Shown one piece after another: positions 41,700 to 49,389 of a DNA stretch of 64,000 bases. The DNA comes from RGIG4140 sp045614025 (GTDB lineage: Bacteria; Pseudomonadota; Alphaproteobacteria; CAAHEQ01; UBA3637), in assembly GCA_045614025.1 (NCBI GenBank), contig JAZLCE010000039.1, positions 1-64,000 on the forward strand, in the 5' to 3' direction. Numbering within the stretch: the stretch's first letter is position 1; each line of letters starts with the position of its first letter. A model generated the notes under the pieces. It worked only from the letters and a program-made list of their open reading frames with translations, had not been told where the DNA came from and did no database searches. A program made the position numbers and the translations under genes.

Positions 41700-42012
41700 T
41701 TTGTTAATCTCCTTGATAATTGTTGATATGGGATATATTATATCACACTTTTTAAAAAATGTATACAAAAAAAATAAAACAAAATTTTAATTTATTGTGT
41801 TTTGAATGATTTTTTTATTTTTTTTGATCTTAAATAATTAAATAATTTTAAAATTTCTGGTAGAAAAAGAGGTTTTGTGATGGGCTTTTATGGCAAAATT
41901 TTGTGCTTGTATTGAAAAAGTTGCTGATAAGGTGATTAAAAAGATTGAAATTTAATTAGTTGTGTGTCAAAATGAGTGTGTAAAAAAATATGTGATAAAA
42001 AGGGGAGTTTTA
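41700..42012. other. 313-base AT-rich gap
   Basis: Holds the promoter of the 41070 gene and otherwise very AT-rich sequence. A 21-codon frame MAKFCACIEKVADKVIKKIEI (41890-41955, plus) is peptide-like but has no clear binding site, so I do not call it a gene. Confidence 0.3.
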
Positions 42013-42672
42013 ATGAAAAATTTTTTGCTAAAAAAATGGTTTGCGCCTATTATTTTGCTTATATGTTTGATTGTTGTTTTAAATTCTTATTTTTCAAAAA
42101 TATTGACTTTGGTTGATCAAATTGGTGATGACTTTTTCCCAATTACCTTTCATCAAGGAGAAATTACTTATCCAGTGAACACCGTTATTGGAAAAAACGT
42201 TACTTTGGATGGTGAAACTATTAAAGTTGTGGTTGATACAAGAACAAATGTTATTGATTCTTTTTCTATAACAGTTCCTGGTGTATATTTGGGTAAAAAG
42301 TGTTTTTCCATTTATGATGGGAAAACAACGAGCACTGAGTGTTTTCAAAATGAACCCAAAAAACCATTTACAATTCAAAAAAACGATTTTCAACAGGCAT
42401 CTAATATCTTAAAAAATATAAGTCCTTTTCTTGTTAGTATAAGTGTTTTTTGTTTGGTTTATTTCATTGTTTTGTTTTATACACTTATAACACATTTGAT
42501 TGTGAATATGTTAAGTGCAACAACATTTTCTCAAACCTTATATGTTAATACATTGGCATATAGTGCGTTTTGGGTGATTGAAAGGGTTGCTTCGTTTGAT
42601 CTAGGTTTTTTAATTAAACTTGTGTTATTTGTTCTTATTAACTATTTGATTTTAAAGAGAAAGGATAGATAA
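42013..42672 (+). CDS. Four-segment membrane protein
   Basis: 219 residues from ATG 42013 (AGGGGAG upstream). One N-terminal membrane segment (WFAPIILLICLIVVLNSYF), a strand-rich middle domain of about 110 residues probably on the periplasmic side (ITYPVNTVIGKNVTLDGETI and a Cys pair KKCF/TECF), then three C-terminal membrane segments from about residue 140. The plan one segment, soluble domain, several segments resembles the DUF1189 type of proteins, but I am not sure of the match. Ends with basic LKRKDR and a terminator. Confidence 0.75.
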   Translation: MKNFLLKKWFAPIILLICLIVVLNSYFSKILTLVDQIGDDFFPITFHQGEITYPVNTVIGKNVTLDGETIKVVVDTRTNVIDSFSITVPGVYLGKKCFSIYDGKTTSTECFQNEPKKPFTIQKNDFQQASNILKNISPFLVSISVFCLVYFIVLFYTLITHLIVNMLSATTFSQTLYVNTLAYSAFWVIERVASFDLGFLIKLVLFVLINYLILKRKDR

Positions 42673-42684
42673 AAATTGATAAAA

Positions 42685-42720
42685 AAATAGCTCTCTTAAA
42701 AAAAGGGGGGCTATTTTTTT
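42685..42720 (+). terminator. Terminator of the 42013 gene
   Basis: Stem AAATAGCTCTC/GGGGGGCTATTT with G-T pairs, followed by a run of T. Confidence 0.75.
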
Positions 42721-42774
42721 TGATTTATTCGTTTGTTTTAAAAAAAATAATCGGGAAATTAAAAAACTTTTTAA

Positions 42775-42870
42775 GGGTGCCTTTCATCCCTCGTATCCTT
42801 GGGACCGGCTGAAGCCGTCGCGTCTATAAATAGCCGCCGGATTCTTCGAATCCTCCAATCGACCACCATA
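42775..42870. other. GC-rich block with nested dyads and a tRNA-like CCA end
   Basis: This 95-base stretch is far more GC-rich than its surroundings. It contains CGGC-TGAA-GCCG (42807-42820 area) and a perfect GGATTC-TTC-GAATCC hairpin (42839-42853), and ends ATCGACCACCA (plus strand), like a tRNA 3' end. A complete tRNA cannot be folded from it. It could be a dispersed extragenic repeat, a tRNA fragment left by an integration, or an unknown RNA. Confidence 0.4.
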
Positions 42871-42876
42871 TAAAAA

Positions 42877-42900
42877 AACCACCCAAGAGGGTGGTTTTTA
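42877..42900 (-). terminator. Terminator behind tRNA-Thr
   Basis: Stem AACCACCC/GGGTGGTT (42877-42896) with loop AAGA, and a T-run on the minus strand only five bases after the CCA end of the tRNA. Confidence 0.82.
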
Positions 42901-42905
42901 AAAAA

Positions 42906-42981
<76 letters not shown>

Positions 42982-42993
42982 TTTGTGAGAATA

Positions 42994-43022
42994 CTTATAC
43001 ACGATAAAAAAAATAAATGCAA
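42994..43022 (-). promoter_or_regulatory. Promoter of tRNA-Thr
   Basis: Minus strand TTGCAT (43022-43017), 17-base spacer, TATAAG (42999-42994), 13 bases before the mature 5' end. Confidence 0.7.
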
Positions 43023-43279
43023 GTGTTTTTTTGAAAGAAAATCAAAAAAAATGCATTTTTTTTAAAAGTGATTGATTTTGTGTGATATTTATTTGTCATT
43101 TATCTGTAAATTTCAATGAAATATCTCAATTTTTTGTGTGATTTTAATGATATTCATTGTCGTGCTGTCTTTTTTTGGAGGGTAACGCGATTTTTTTTTG
43201 GTGGGGATTAAAACCGCGATATAATGAAAAATAATGCAGGACTTTTTAGACGGCAAAAGAAAATTAGAAAGTGATGTTT
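43023..43279. other. Gap between tRNA-Thr and the 43344 gene
   Basis: Very AT-rich with no gene that I can support. A short GC-richer core around 43183-43220 (GGGTAACGCGA and AACCGCGATATAATG) shows a loose repeat of CGCGAT; a short frame MQDFLDGKRKLESDVFII starting near 43234 has no binding site. Confidence 0.3.
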
Positions 43280-43363
43280 TTATAATTTAGATTTATCGCT
43301 TGTGAACGTGTCAAAACATTCTTTTTGATCTAATTGTTTTAACTCAGCTTGTTCTAATTCGTT
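43280..43363 (-). pseudogene. Detached 3' remnant behind the 43344 gene
   Basis: In a different frame from the gene before it, 27 codons after a TGA read NELEQAELKQLDQKECFDTF then TSDKSKL and a stop. The text is protein-like and hydrophilic. It starts next to the A-run of eight (43370s) in the 3' end of the neighbouring gene, so an indel in that run plus a nonsense change may have cut an originally longer C-terminus. Confidence 0.35.
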
Positions 43364-43769
43364 TCAATCTTTTTTTTGTTAATGAGTTGCAATAGTCTTT
43401 TTCAATATTAACAACTTTTTTGATAAAGAAAGGAGGGACGGCCAACACAGAAAAAAAGATGACAAACATAAAGAAAACAGGATCTGTTTTTTCTCCATAA
43501 TTATAACTTATTGAAATGCTTGAAACAATAAAAAGAATCAAGAGGCATAGATAGGCATGTCTGCGTTTAAATGTTCTAAATCCACCGGTGAAAATGTCAC
43601 AAACAAAGTTGCTTTGTTTTTTTGCGATTAAAGCGATGCAAACAAAAGCTGTAATAGGCAAAAAAACAAGGAGAGGCCAACCAAGAATATCACACAGTCC
43701 AATAAAAAAAGGTTTGGAAGTTGTTCTTTCTATAGCTGTATTATTTGTTTTTGTGGAGTAGGTGTTCAT
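43344..43769 (-). CDS. Small membrane protein, perhaps truncated
   Basis: 141 residues; AGGAGAAAAAAA before ATG 43769. Four hydrophobic segments: PFFIGLCDILGWPLLVFLPI, TAFVCIALIA, YLCLLILFIVSSISISYNYG and PVFFMFVIFFSVLAVPPFFI. The layout with a polar N-terminus and a basic loop (GGFRTFKRRHAY) is that of an RDD- or DUF805-like small membrane protein, not specific enough to name. The end KKRLKRIRTS is read through a run of A and may be the product of a frameshift (see the remnant next to it). Confidence 0.65.
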   Translation of the reverse strand: MNTYSTKTNNTAIERTTSKPFFIGLCDILGWPLLVFLPITAFVCIALIAKKQSNFVCDIFTGGFRTFKRRHAYLCLLILFIVSSISISYNYGEKTDPVFFMFVIFFSVLAVPPFFIKKVVNIEKDYCNSLTKKRLKRIRTS

Positions 43770-43892
43770 TTTTTTTCTCCTGATTAAAAGTGTTTTTTTT
43801 AATATATCATAAAATGAATAAAAGTAAATCTTTTTTATCTTGTTGTTTTAAAAAAAATACATCAATAAAATCAATGTGTTATGTGTTACTGT

Positions 43893-43921
43893 TCACAAAA
43901 ATGAATTTTTGTGCTATACTA
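43893..43921 (+). promoter_or_regulatory. Promoter of the giant LRR gene
   Basis: TTCACA (43893-43898), 17-base spacer, TATACT (43916-43921) with TG extension; 26 bases before ATG 43948. It excludes the longer frame from 43876. Confidence 0.65.
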
Positions 43922-43947
43922 TAGATAAGTTGTGTTTAGGAGGCTTC

Positions 43948-46900
43948 ATGACGGATATTACAGCAATATATCAAAAAATTTCAGAGCAAAATGGTTCGAC
44001 ATTTGCCCAAATGCTGCGAAAATATGATAAAAATATTTTAAATATGCCGGCATTGGATGATTTGTTGCAATATGCGGGGAAAGATTTGGTTGGAACGCTT
44101 TTCTTTTTAGATACGTTAAAAGAAAATAAAGATGCATTTAAAAATCAAGGATTTTGTGGGCACGAGGCTGTTTATTTTGATGATGATTTAATTGAGATTT
44201 TTATAAAAAAAGCTCATGAAATTAGAAAGATGGAAGGTGGTTATCCAAAATCATTTGTGGTGGCTCAAAATATTTTGAAAGAATATATGGATATTCGGCG
44301 CGAAAAATTAGCGATTGAAAAAGGTGTGTTGCCACAAGACATTAAGGATAATGAGATTTTTGCTGCAACAGAAAGAGAACAAGCTTTAAATTTGGATGTT
44401 GAGTTTATCAAAGAGGGGAATCCATCTTATCTTGTTGGGTATTTGCTCAACACAATGATTTCTAACGAAATTGAATTTTTGAAAAAGAAAGGGAAGGGTA
44501 TTTCTGCCAGAAATTTAAATTTAGAGGAAGTGCGGGGCGAACTTTCAGCTTCTTTGGCGAAGTTTATGGGTAAATATCATTATGAGAATGGTAAGTTATA
44601 TCGGTTTAATCTAGAGGCAAATGGTGTTTATTTTATGGACAATGCGATGCTGAAGGCTGGTGAGATTGTGCCCATTAACCCTGAAAAATATTTTCAAATT
44701 GATGGATTGATTGTTGATATAAAAACAGGAAAAATTTTAAATCCAGCAGGTGTTGATGCAAAAAAGGTTGAGGCGTTAAGAGAAAAAATCAAAAATAAAT
44801 CTCTTTCAGTGAAAGAAGAAAAAAACATTTGCATTTTGTGTGCAAATGAAAAAGAAGTTGAGTTTGTTAAAGAAGGTAAAAGCATGTCGGTTTTTGAACA
44901 GGTTTGCAGGTTGAAAGGACGGGCATTTGCCGAAGCGTTAAGAGAAGCTGATAGCCGAATTTTTGATGTGCCAAAATTAACAGAGGTGATTAGATATGCT
45001 GATAAAGAGAATCCAGAATTTTTGATTTTTTATTTGCAATCATTGAAAGAAAAATTGGAAACGGATATTAAATCAGATGTGAATTCATTAACTCACTTGT
45101 TTATGGCTGGATATGTGCCTTGTTACACACAGGAATTGACGGATAAATATATTCAACGGGTTAATAAGCTTGTGCCAGTTCGGATTGATGAAGAAGGCAA
45201 GAATGATCCTTCTGTTCCAAAAGAATTGGCCATTCAATTGGCCCAAGATTATGCAAAAGATAAAAAAATCCTGCTTGCAAAAGAAAGAGGGTGTTTGGCT
45301 GAAGAAATTTCTGATTTAGATGTTTTAACCGTGACAAGTGAAACTGAAAAGAACGTGATTGCCCCTTATTATGCACCGGGGGAGGGCATTTGCACCTTGC
45401 GTGATCCAGATCGTCATGAGTCAAATTTTATGATAAACGCGGTAAAAAGAAATGTAAATGATCTGAAACGAGAGAATTTTAAAAACCCTCGACGAGAAGA
45501 TGAATATGGCACCTCAGTTATTTCAATTCAAATTTCAAAATCACATAATGGTATTTCGATTAAAAACAGATATAATCACACTTTGCGAGAAGAAAATCCT
45601 GATAATACGTTCAACTCAAATCCTGATTATATTTCACCTGGAATGGTTTCTGCCTTGAAATCAGACTTGAATACATCATTTGAGACAACACAGGTTGATG
45701 TTCCTTATCATCATGTTGCTTATGATGGATCTTGCTTGTTTAATTATGACTATGAGATAAATGGGGTTTATTTTTCAAAGAATCATTATTTGAAAAATTA
45801 TAAAGTTCATGATTTAAAAGACTGTCATCGTTTAAGATATGGATATTTAACACCTCAAGGTGAGATTCTTTTGACCAGTTTGGGAAATGGGGCAGAAGAA
45901 TTTAAAACTGTAATGGAAGAGGAGCTTAAAAATAAGCAAATTCGTTATGAAAAAGATGAAACAACAGGTTTTTCATATTTATATGCTGATAATAAGTTGG
46001 TGGCAAAGTTCAAAGATAATGAGGTTGTTGCACTTCATTTGGCTGAAACAATGGAATTGCCTTATTCATTTTTAAAAGATGCACCTTTGTTGGAAGAGTT
46101 GACGGCTAAAAATGTGATCTGTGTGTCAAATGAGGTGTTAATGAATGCCCCGCGCTTAAAAAAAGTTGATTTGCCAAACTGTGTTTGTGTGCAGTATGAT
46201 TTTTTACAAAATTCAACTGATGTAAAAATCAACATGCCATCTGTTTTTGAAAATAACCAGCTTAAAAGTTTTCATAAACGATTGAATTCTTCATTGGCTG
46301 TTAGTAATTTGGCCAAATGGGTGCCTGAGGAATTTAAAAATAAAAGTGTTAGCCTTAAAATTGTTAATGGATGGAAAATGGTTTTGGCAAATGGGAAACC
46401 AGTGGCTCGATTGACAAATGCAGGTGATCTTTATGGGCTTTATTTGAATAATAGCAAAAAATTTCCCCCTCTTTTATTTTTTGATATTGAAGAAATTGTG
46501 GCGCCACATGTTGAAACGATTGATAGATACACCTCATTTTTTGATAGCAAAAATCTAAAACGTGTGGAATTGCCAAATTGTTATTATATTGCAAGTGAAA
46601 AAGGTAAGGTTCAACACGAAGATTGTGTGATAAATGCGCCTTATATCTATAATGATGCAGAGGGGGTTTTGAGTGGGTGTTTGTTAAAAAAACTTTCACC
46701 AAATCTTACTTTTCCAGCCGAGATAGGAATCTTTTTTAACAAGTATTTTAAAGATAAAAAAGTCAGTTTTGAAAAAGAAGGGCAATTTTCTTATTTATGT
46801 GTTGATGGGCAACGAGTTGTTACCTGTGATTTAAAAAGAGATCAGATTACTCATTTAAAATTAACTGGATTAGAAGACTTTGATTTGAAGTTGTTGTGTG

Positions 46901-48423
46901 ATCGCTCATTTGCGTTGAAAGAGCTTTCTTTGCCTGACACAAAAAGAATTTTGCCGGAAAAAGAGTTTTTGCCAAATTTAGAGTTGAACAATTTGCAAAA
47001 ATTACATGTTCCGAATGCTGAAAGTTTGGGGGTGAATGGATTTTTTCTTTTGGAGCATGTTGAGTTAAACCCTGATGATTATAATAAAGAAAAGCTAGAA
47101 AAAAATGGTGTTTATTTCTTTAACAATATGGCATTTAATGCGAATTTAAAACGATTTGTTTCCCAAAAACATTATTTAAAAACGTTTTGTTCAATGGTGA
47201 ATAAAAATATTGAGTTAGGTGCTGGTTTTGATGGTGTCTCGGGAGGTTTAACGGTTTCAAAAACAGATGATGGGGTATTTAAACTTTTTTTGAATAACAA
47301 GTTGATGGCTGAGTTAGAAGATGGGTGTTTTAAAAAGCTGAATTTGGCATATATTCAAAAAATGGAACCTTCAACAATTGGGTATTCAAGTGATCTTGTA
47401 GAATTAAAAATGGATAATTTGCAAGAGATGGGTTCTGGCAACATGAATTATATTTCTGTTGAAAAAATTCATTTCCCAAAATTAAAAAATATTGGAGATG
47501 ATTGTTTTAATTCTTTTAATGGGAAGGAAATCTCTTTGCCCGAGGTTAAAACGATTGGTAAGGCCTCTTTTTGTGGAGAAGGAGAGGGTAAAAAAGTTTT
47601 GTTGCCAAATTTGGCTGAAGCTGATTTATCAACGTGTTTTTCGGATCAAGGTATTTTTTCAGGAATGGAAATTGAAACAAATTATTTTAAAGATAATAAT
47701 CAAGTTGTTTTTGGTGAGGTGATTGTTAATTTGCATCAAAATAAGATTATTGTGCCGTCAAGAGATACACATAATAAATTTGAAAAAATGTTGGCACAAG
47801 AAACAGATTCTTGCAAATTAAGAATTGAAGAAAAAGATGGAATTGCTTTTTTATATAGCGATGAACGGCCGTTGATGCGGTTGGAAAATGGAAAAATAAC
47901 GGGTCTTTATCTTGAAAAAGCTCAAACAATCAACCTGAATGTGCCGTTAAAGGGGTTAAAAGAAGTTGTCGCAAAAAATGCCACAAAAATTGAGCAAACA
48001 AGCTCATATTTATCAGCGCTTGAACGGCTTGAAGCAAATCATGTTGAGGAGATGTCAGATAATTGTTTGAATAGGATGATAAATTTGAAAGAAATTTCTC
48101 TTCCTAATTTGAAAAAAATGGGAGATAACTGTTGTGTTGATCTTAAAAAAACTTTAGTTTTGAAGTTTAATCAGTTGAAAGAATGCGGTAAAGGATGTTT
48201 TGTTAATATGCCTTTATTAAAAGAGTTTTCAGCCATCTATTTGGAAAAAGCTGGTGAGGGTTCTTTTGAACAAACACCCCAGTTGAAGCATATGAATACG
48301 CCATTTTTGCAAAATAGATTAGCTTTGTTAAAAGATCATCCCGAAAAACGCCGCTTGCTTAAAAGCATGAGAAAAAGACCGTTTTTCTCACACATCAATC
48401 ATGCTGGTTTTTTGGCAAAATAA
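43948..48423 (+). CDS. Giant BspA-like leucine-rich repeat protein (1491 aa)
   Basis: 1491 residues from ATG 43948 with AGGAGG four bases upstream. The first 550 residues hold a duplicated helical module: FAQMLRKYDKNILNMPALDD and FAEALREADSRIFDVPKLTE open the two copies, each followed by a helical part with KLAIEKGVLPQDIKDNEIF / ILLAKERGCLAEEISDLDVL. From about residue 650 on there are several blocks of BspA-type (LRR_5) repeats such as LEELTAKNVICVSNEVLMNA, LKKVDLPNC, VEKIHFPKLKNIGDDCFNS and LKEISLPNLKKMGDNCCVD, separated by recurring spacers with YLYxDNKLVAxLxDG. No signal peptide. Such repeats in host-associated microbes serve adhesion or effector binding. The C-terminus ends basic. Confidence 0.88.
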   Translation: MTDITAIYQKISEQNGSTFAQMLRKYDKNILNMPALDDLLQYAGKDLVGTLFFLDTLKENKDAFKNQGFCGHEAVYFDDDLIEIFIKKAHEIRKMEGGYPKSFVVAQNILKEYMDIRREKLAIEKGVLPQDIKDNEIFAATEREQALNLDVEFIKEGNPSYLVGYLLNTMISNEIEFLKKKGKGISARNLNLEEVRGELSASLAKFMGKYHYENGKLYRFNLEANGVYFMDNAMLKAGEIVPINPEKYFQIDGLIVDIKTGKILNPAGVDAKKVEALREKIKNKSLSVKEEKNICILCANEKEVEFVKEGKSMSVFEQVCRLKGRAFAEALREADSRIFDVPKLTEVIRYADKENPEFLIFYLQSLKEKLETDIKSDVNSLTHLFMAGYVPCYTQELTDKYIQRVNKLVPVRIDEEGKNDPSVPKELAIQLAQDYAKDKKILLAKERGCLAEEISDLDVLTVTSETEKNVIAPYYAPGEGICTLRDPDRHESNFMINAVKRNVNDLKRENFKNPRREDEYGTSVISIQISKSHNGISIKNRYNHTLREENPDNTFNSNPDYISPGMVSALKSDLNTSFETTQVDVPYHHVAYDGSCLFNYDYEINGVYFSKNHYLKNYKVHDLKDCHRLRYGYLTPQGEILLTSLGNGAEEFKTVMEEELKNKQIRYEKDETTGFSYLYADNKLVAKFKDNEVVALHLAETMELPYSFLKDAPLLEELTAKNVICVSNEVLMNAPRLKKVDLPNCVCVQYDFLQNSTDVKINMPSVFENNQLKSFHKRLNSSLAVSNLAKWVPEEFKNKSVSLKIVNGWKMVLANGKPVARLTNAGDLYGLYLNNSKKFPPLLFFDIEEIVAPHVETIDRYTSFFDSKNLKRVELPNCYYIASEKGKVQHEDCVINAPYIYNDAEGVLSGCLLKKLSPNLTFPAEIGIFFNKYFKDKKVSFEKEGQFSYLCVDGQRVVTCDLKRDQITHLKLTGLEDFDLKLLCDRSFALKELSLPDTKRILPEKEFLPNLELNNLQKLHVPNAESLGVNGFFLLEHVELNPDDYNKEKLEKNGVYFFNNMAFNANLKRFVSQKHYLKTFCSMVNKNIELGAGFDGVSGGLTVSKTDDGVFKLFLNNKLMAELEDGCFKKLNLAYIQKMEPSTIGYSSDLVELKMDNLQEMGSGNMNYISVEKIHFPKLKNIGDDCFNSFNGKEISLPEVKTIGKASFCGEGEGKKVLLPNLAEADLSTCFSDQGIFSGMEIETNYFKDNNQVVFGEVIVNLHQNKIIVPSRDTHNKFEKMLAQETDSCKLRIEEKDGIAFLYSDERPLMRLENGKITGLYLEKAQTINLNVPLKGLKEVVAKNATKIEQTSSYLSALERLEANHVEEMSDNCLNRMINLKEISLPNLKKMGDNCCVDLKKTLVLKFNQLKECGKGCFVNMPLLKEFSAIYLEKAGEGSFEQTPQLKHMNTPFLQNRLALLKDHPEKRRLLKSMRKRPFFSHINHAGFLAK

Positions 48424-48441
48424 ATTAAACAGGGTTTGTCA

Positions 48442-49062
48442 TCAATCTCTTTGACGGGGTTTTGCAAGAAATAAACCAGATTGCTCATGAAATTTAGCAT
48501 TAAATCCATTTTTGTTAAAGCAATCGAGCCACCATTTTTGGCTTTTAATTACACGGGGGCCAATTGTGCTTGCACGATATTCTGTGCCACCTGCTTTTTC
48601 ATCATCTTCTGTTGTAAGATGAATGGCAACAACAAGTTTTGAATTTTTAAATTTATCTAAAACAGCGGGGATTTCTTCTTCTTTAACGCAAGTGAGCACT
48701 TCATTGCAATAAACAAGATCATGATTAATGGGTTGTTGATAATCCAAAATAGACCCGATTGTCACATTTGGATGAATAGGTTTATATTCTTTGATATCAA
48801 TGCCGTTAACGCGCATGCCCATTTTTTCTGCTTGAACTAATAGTTTTCCAGAGGCGCAGCCACAATCAAAAAAGGAAAGAGGTTTTTCCCCCAATTCTTC
48901 TTGATATAACCCAATGATTTTTTTAATAGGTTGGGTGTAAATAATCCATAAGGCACCTGATTTTTCCCGACTATAGTAGGTGTATGGGCATTTAATTTCA
49001 TAATAACACTTTTGTTTTTCGTCTTTTGATTTGCTAAATAATTTTTTAAAAAAATTAAACAT
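48442..49062 (-). CDS. Class I SAM-dependent methyltransferase
   Basis: 206 residues. The Rossmann signature LSFFDCGCASGKLLVQAEKM is motif I, GIDIKEY motif II and HDLVYCNEVLTCV motif IV region. The substrate is unknown. The N-terminus (MFNFFKKLFSKSKDEKQK) is a short amphipathic, basic helix that could touch membrane. The binding site before ATG 49062 is poor. The tail is AKPRQRD, matching the tails of ankyrin and HEPN-like proteins here. It converges on the giant LRR gene (18 bases between stops) without a visible terminator. Confidence 0.82.
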   Translation of the reverse strand: MFNFFKKLFSKSKDEKQKCYYEIKCPYTYYSREKSGALWIIYTQPIKKIIGLYQEELGEKPLSFFDCGCASGKLLVQAEKMGMRVNGIDIKEYKPIHPNVTIGSILDYQQPINHDLVYCNEVLTCVKEEEIPAVLDKFKNSKLVVAIHLTTEDDEKAGGTEYRASTIGPRVIKSQKWWLDCFNKNGFNAKFHEQSGLFLAKPRQRD

Positions 49063-49389
49063 TGGAATTTTGTTACTCTTATTAAAATTCCCTATCTTTG
49101 TTGGCGTTTACAATATCATATTTTTCAATAAATTTCAATGAAAATTTAGATGTTTTTTTAGTTGTTGACTTATGTATGGTTAAAATAAAATGGTTTTTTA
49201 TTTGTGAGATTTTAAAGTTTTTGTTATTAAAAGAGTCAAAGGATCAAAAGGGTAGGGGGTGGAATTCATTTTATAGCACATCAGCTACTTAAATTCCTTT
49301 AAGTAGCTGAGCAAAATAAATATATTTTTCAAAAAGAATGATTCAACAAATGGATTAAATCATAAAAAAAGCTTGTTTAATATTCGCTC
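49063..49389. other. 327-base gap with a perfect 13-bp inverted repeat
   Basis: TCAGCTACTTAAA (49281-49293) and TTTAAGTAGCTGA (49298-49310) form a perfect stem with loop TTCC but no adjoining T-run on either strand. A 64-codon frame on the plus strand (49098-49292) has no binding site and ends inside the dyad; I do not accept it. Otherwise nothing is seen. Confidence 0.5.

Noticed and set aside
41890..41955. 21-codon frame MAKFCACIEKVADKVIKKIEI
   Set aside because: Peptide-like, but no clear binding site and no context; left unannotated as a gene.
42775..42868. A second tRNA gene ending in ACCACCA
   Set aside because: The T loop and acceptor cannot be aligned without an extra base and no matching 5' acceptor strand exists within 100 bases.
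49098..49292. 64-codon plus-strand frame in a gap
   Set aside because: No ribosome binding site, hydrophobic random-looking text, and it ends inside an inverted repeat.
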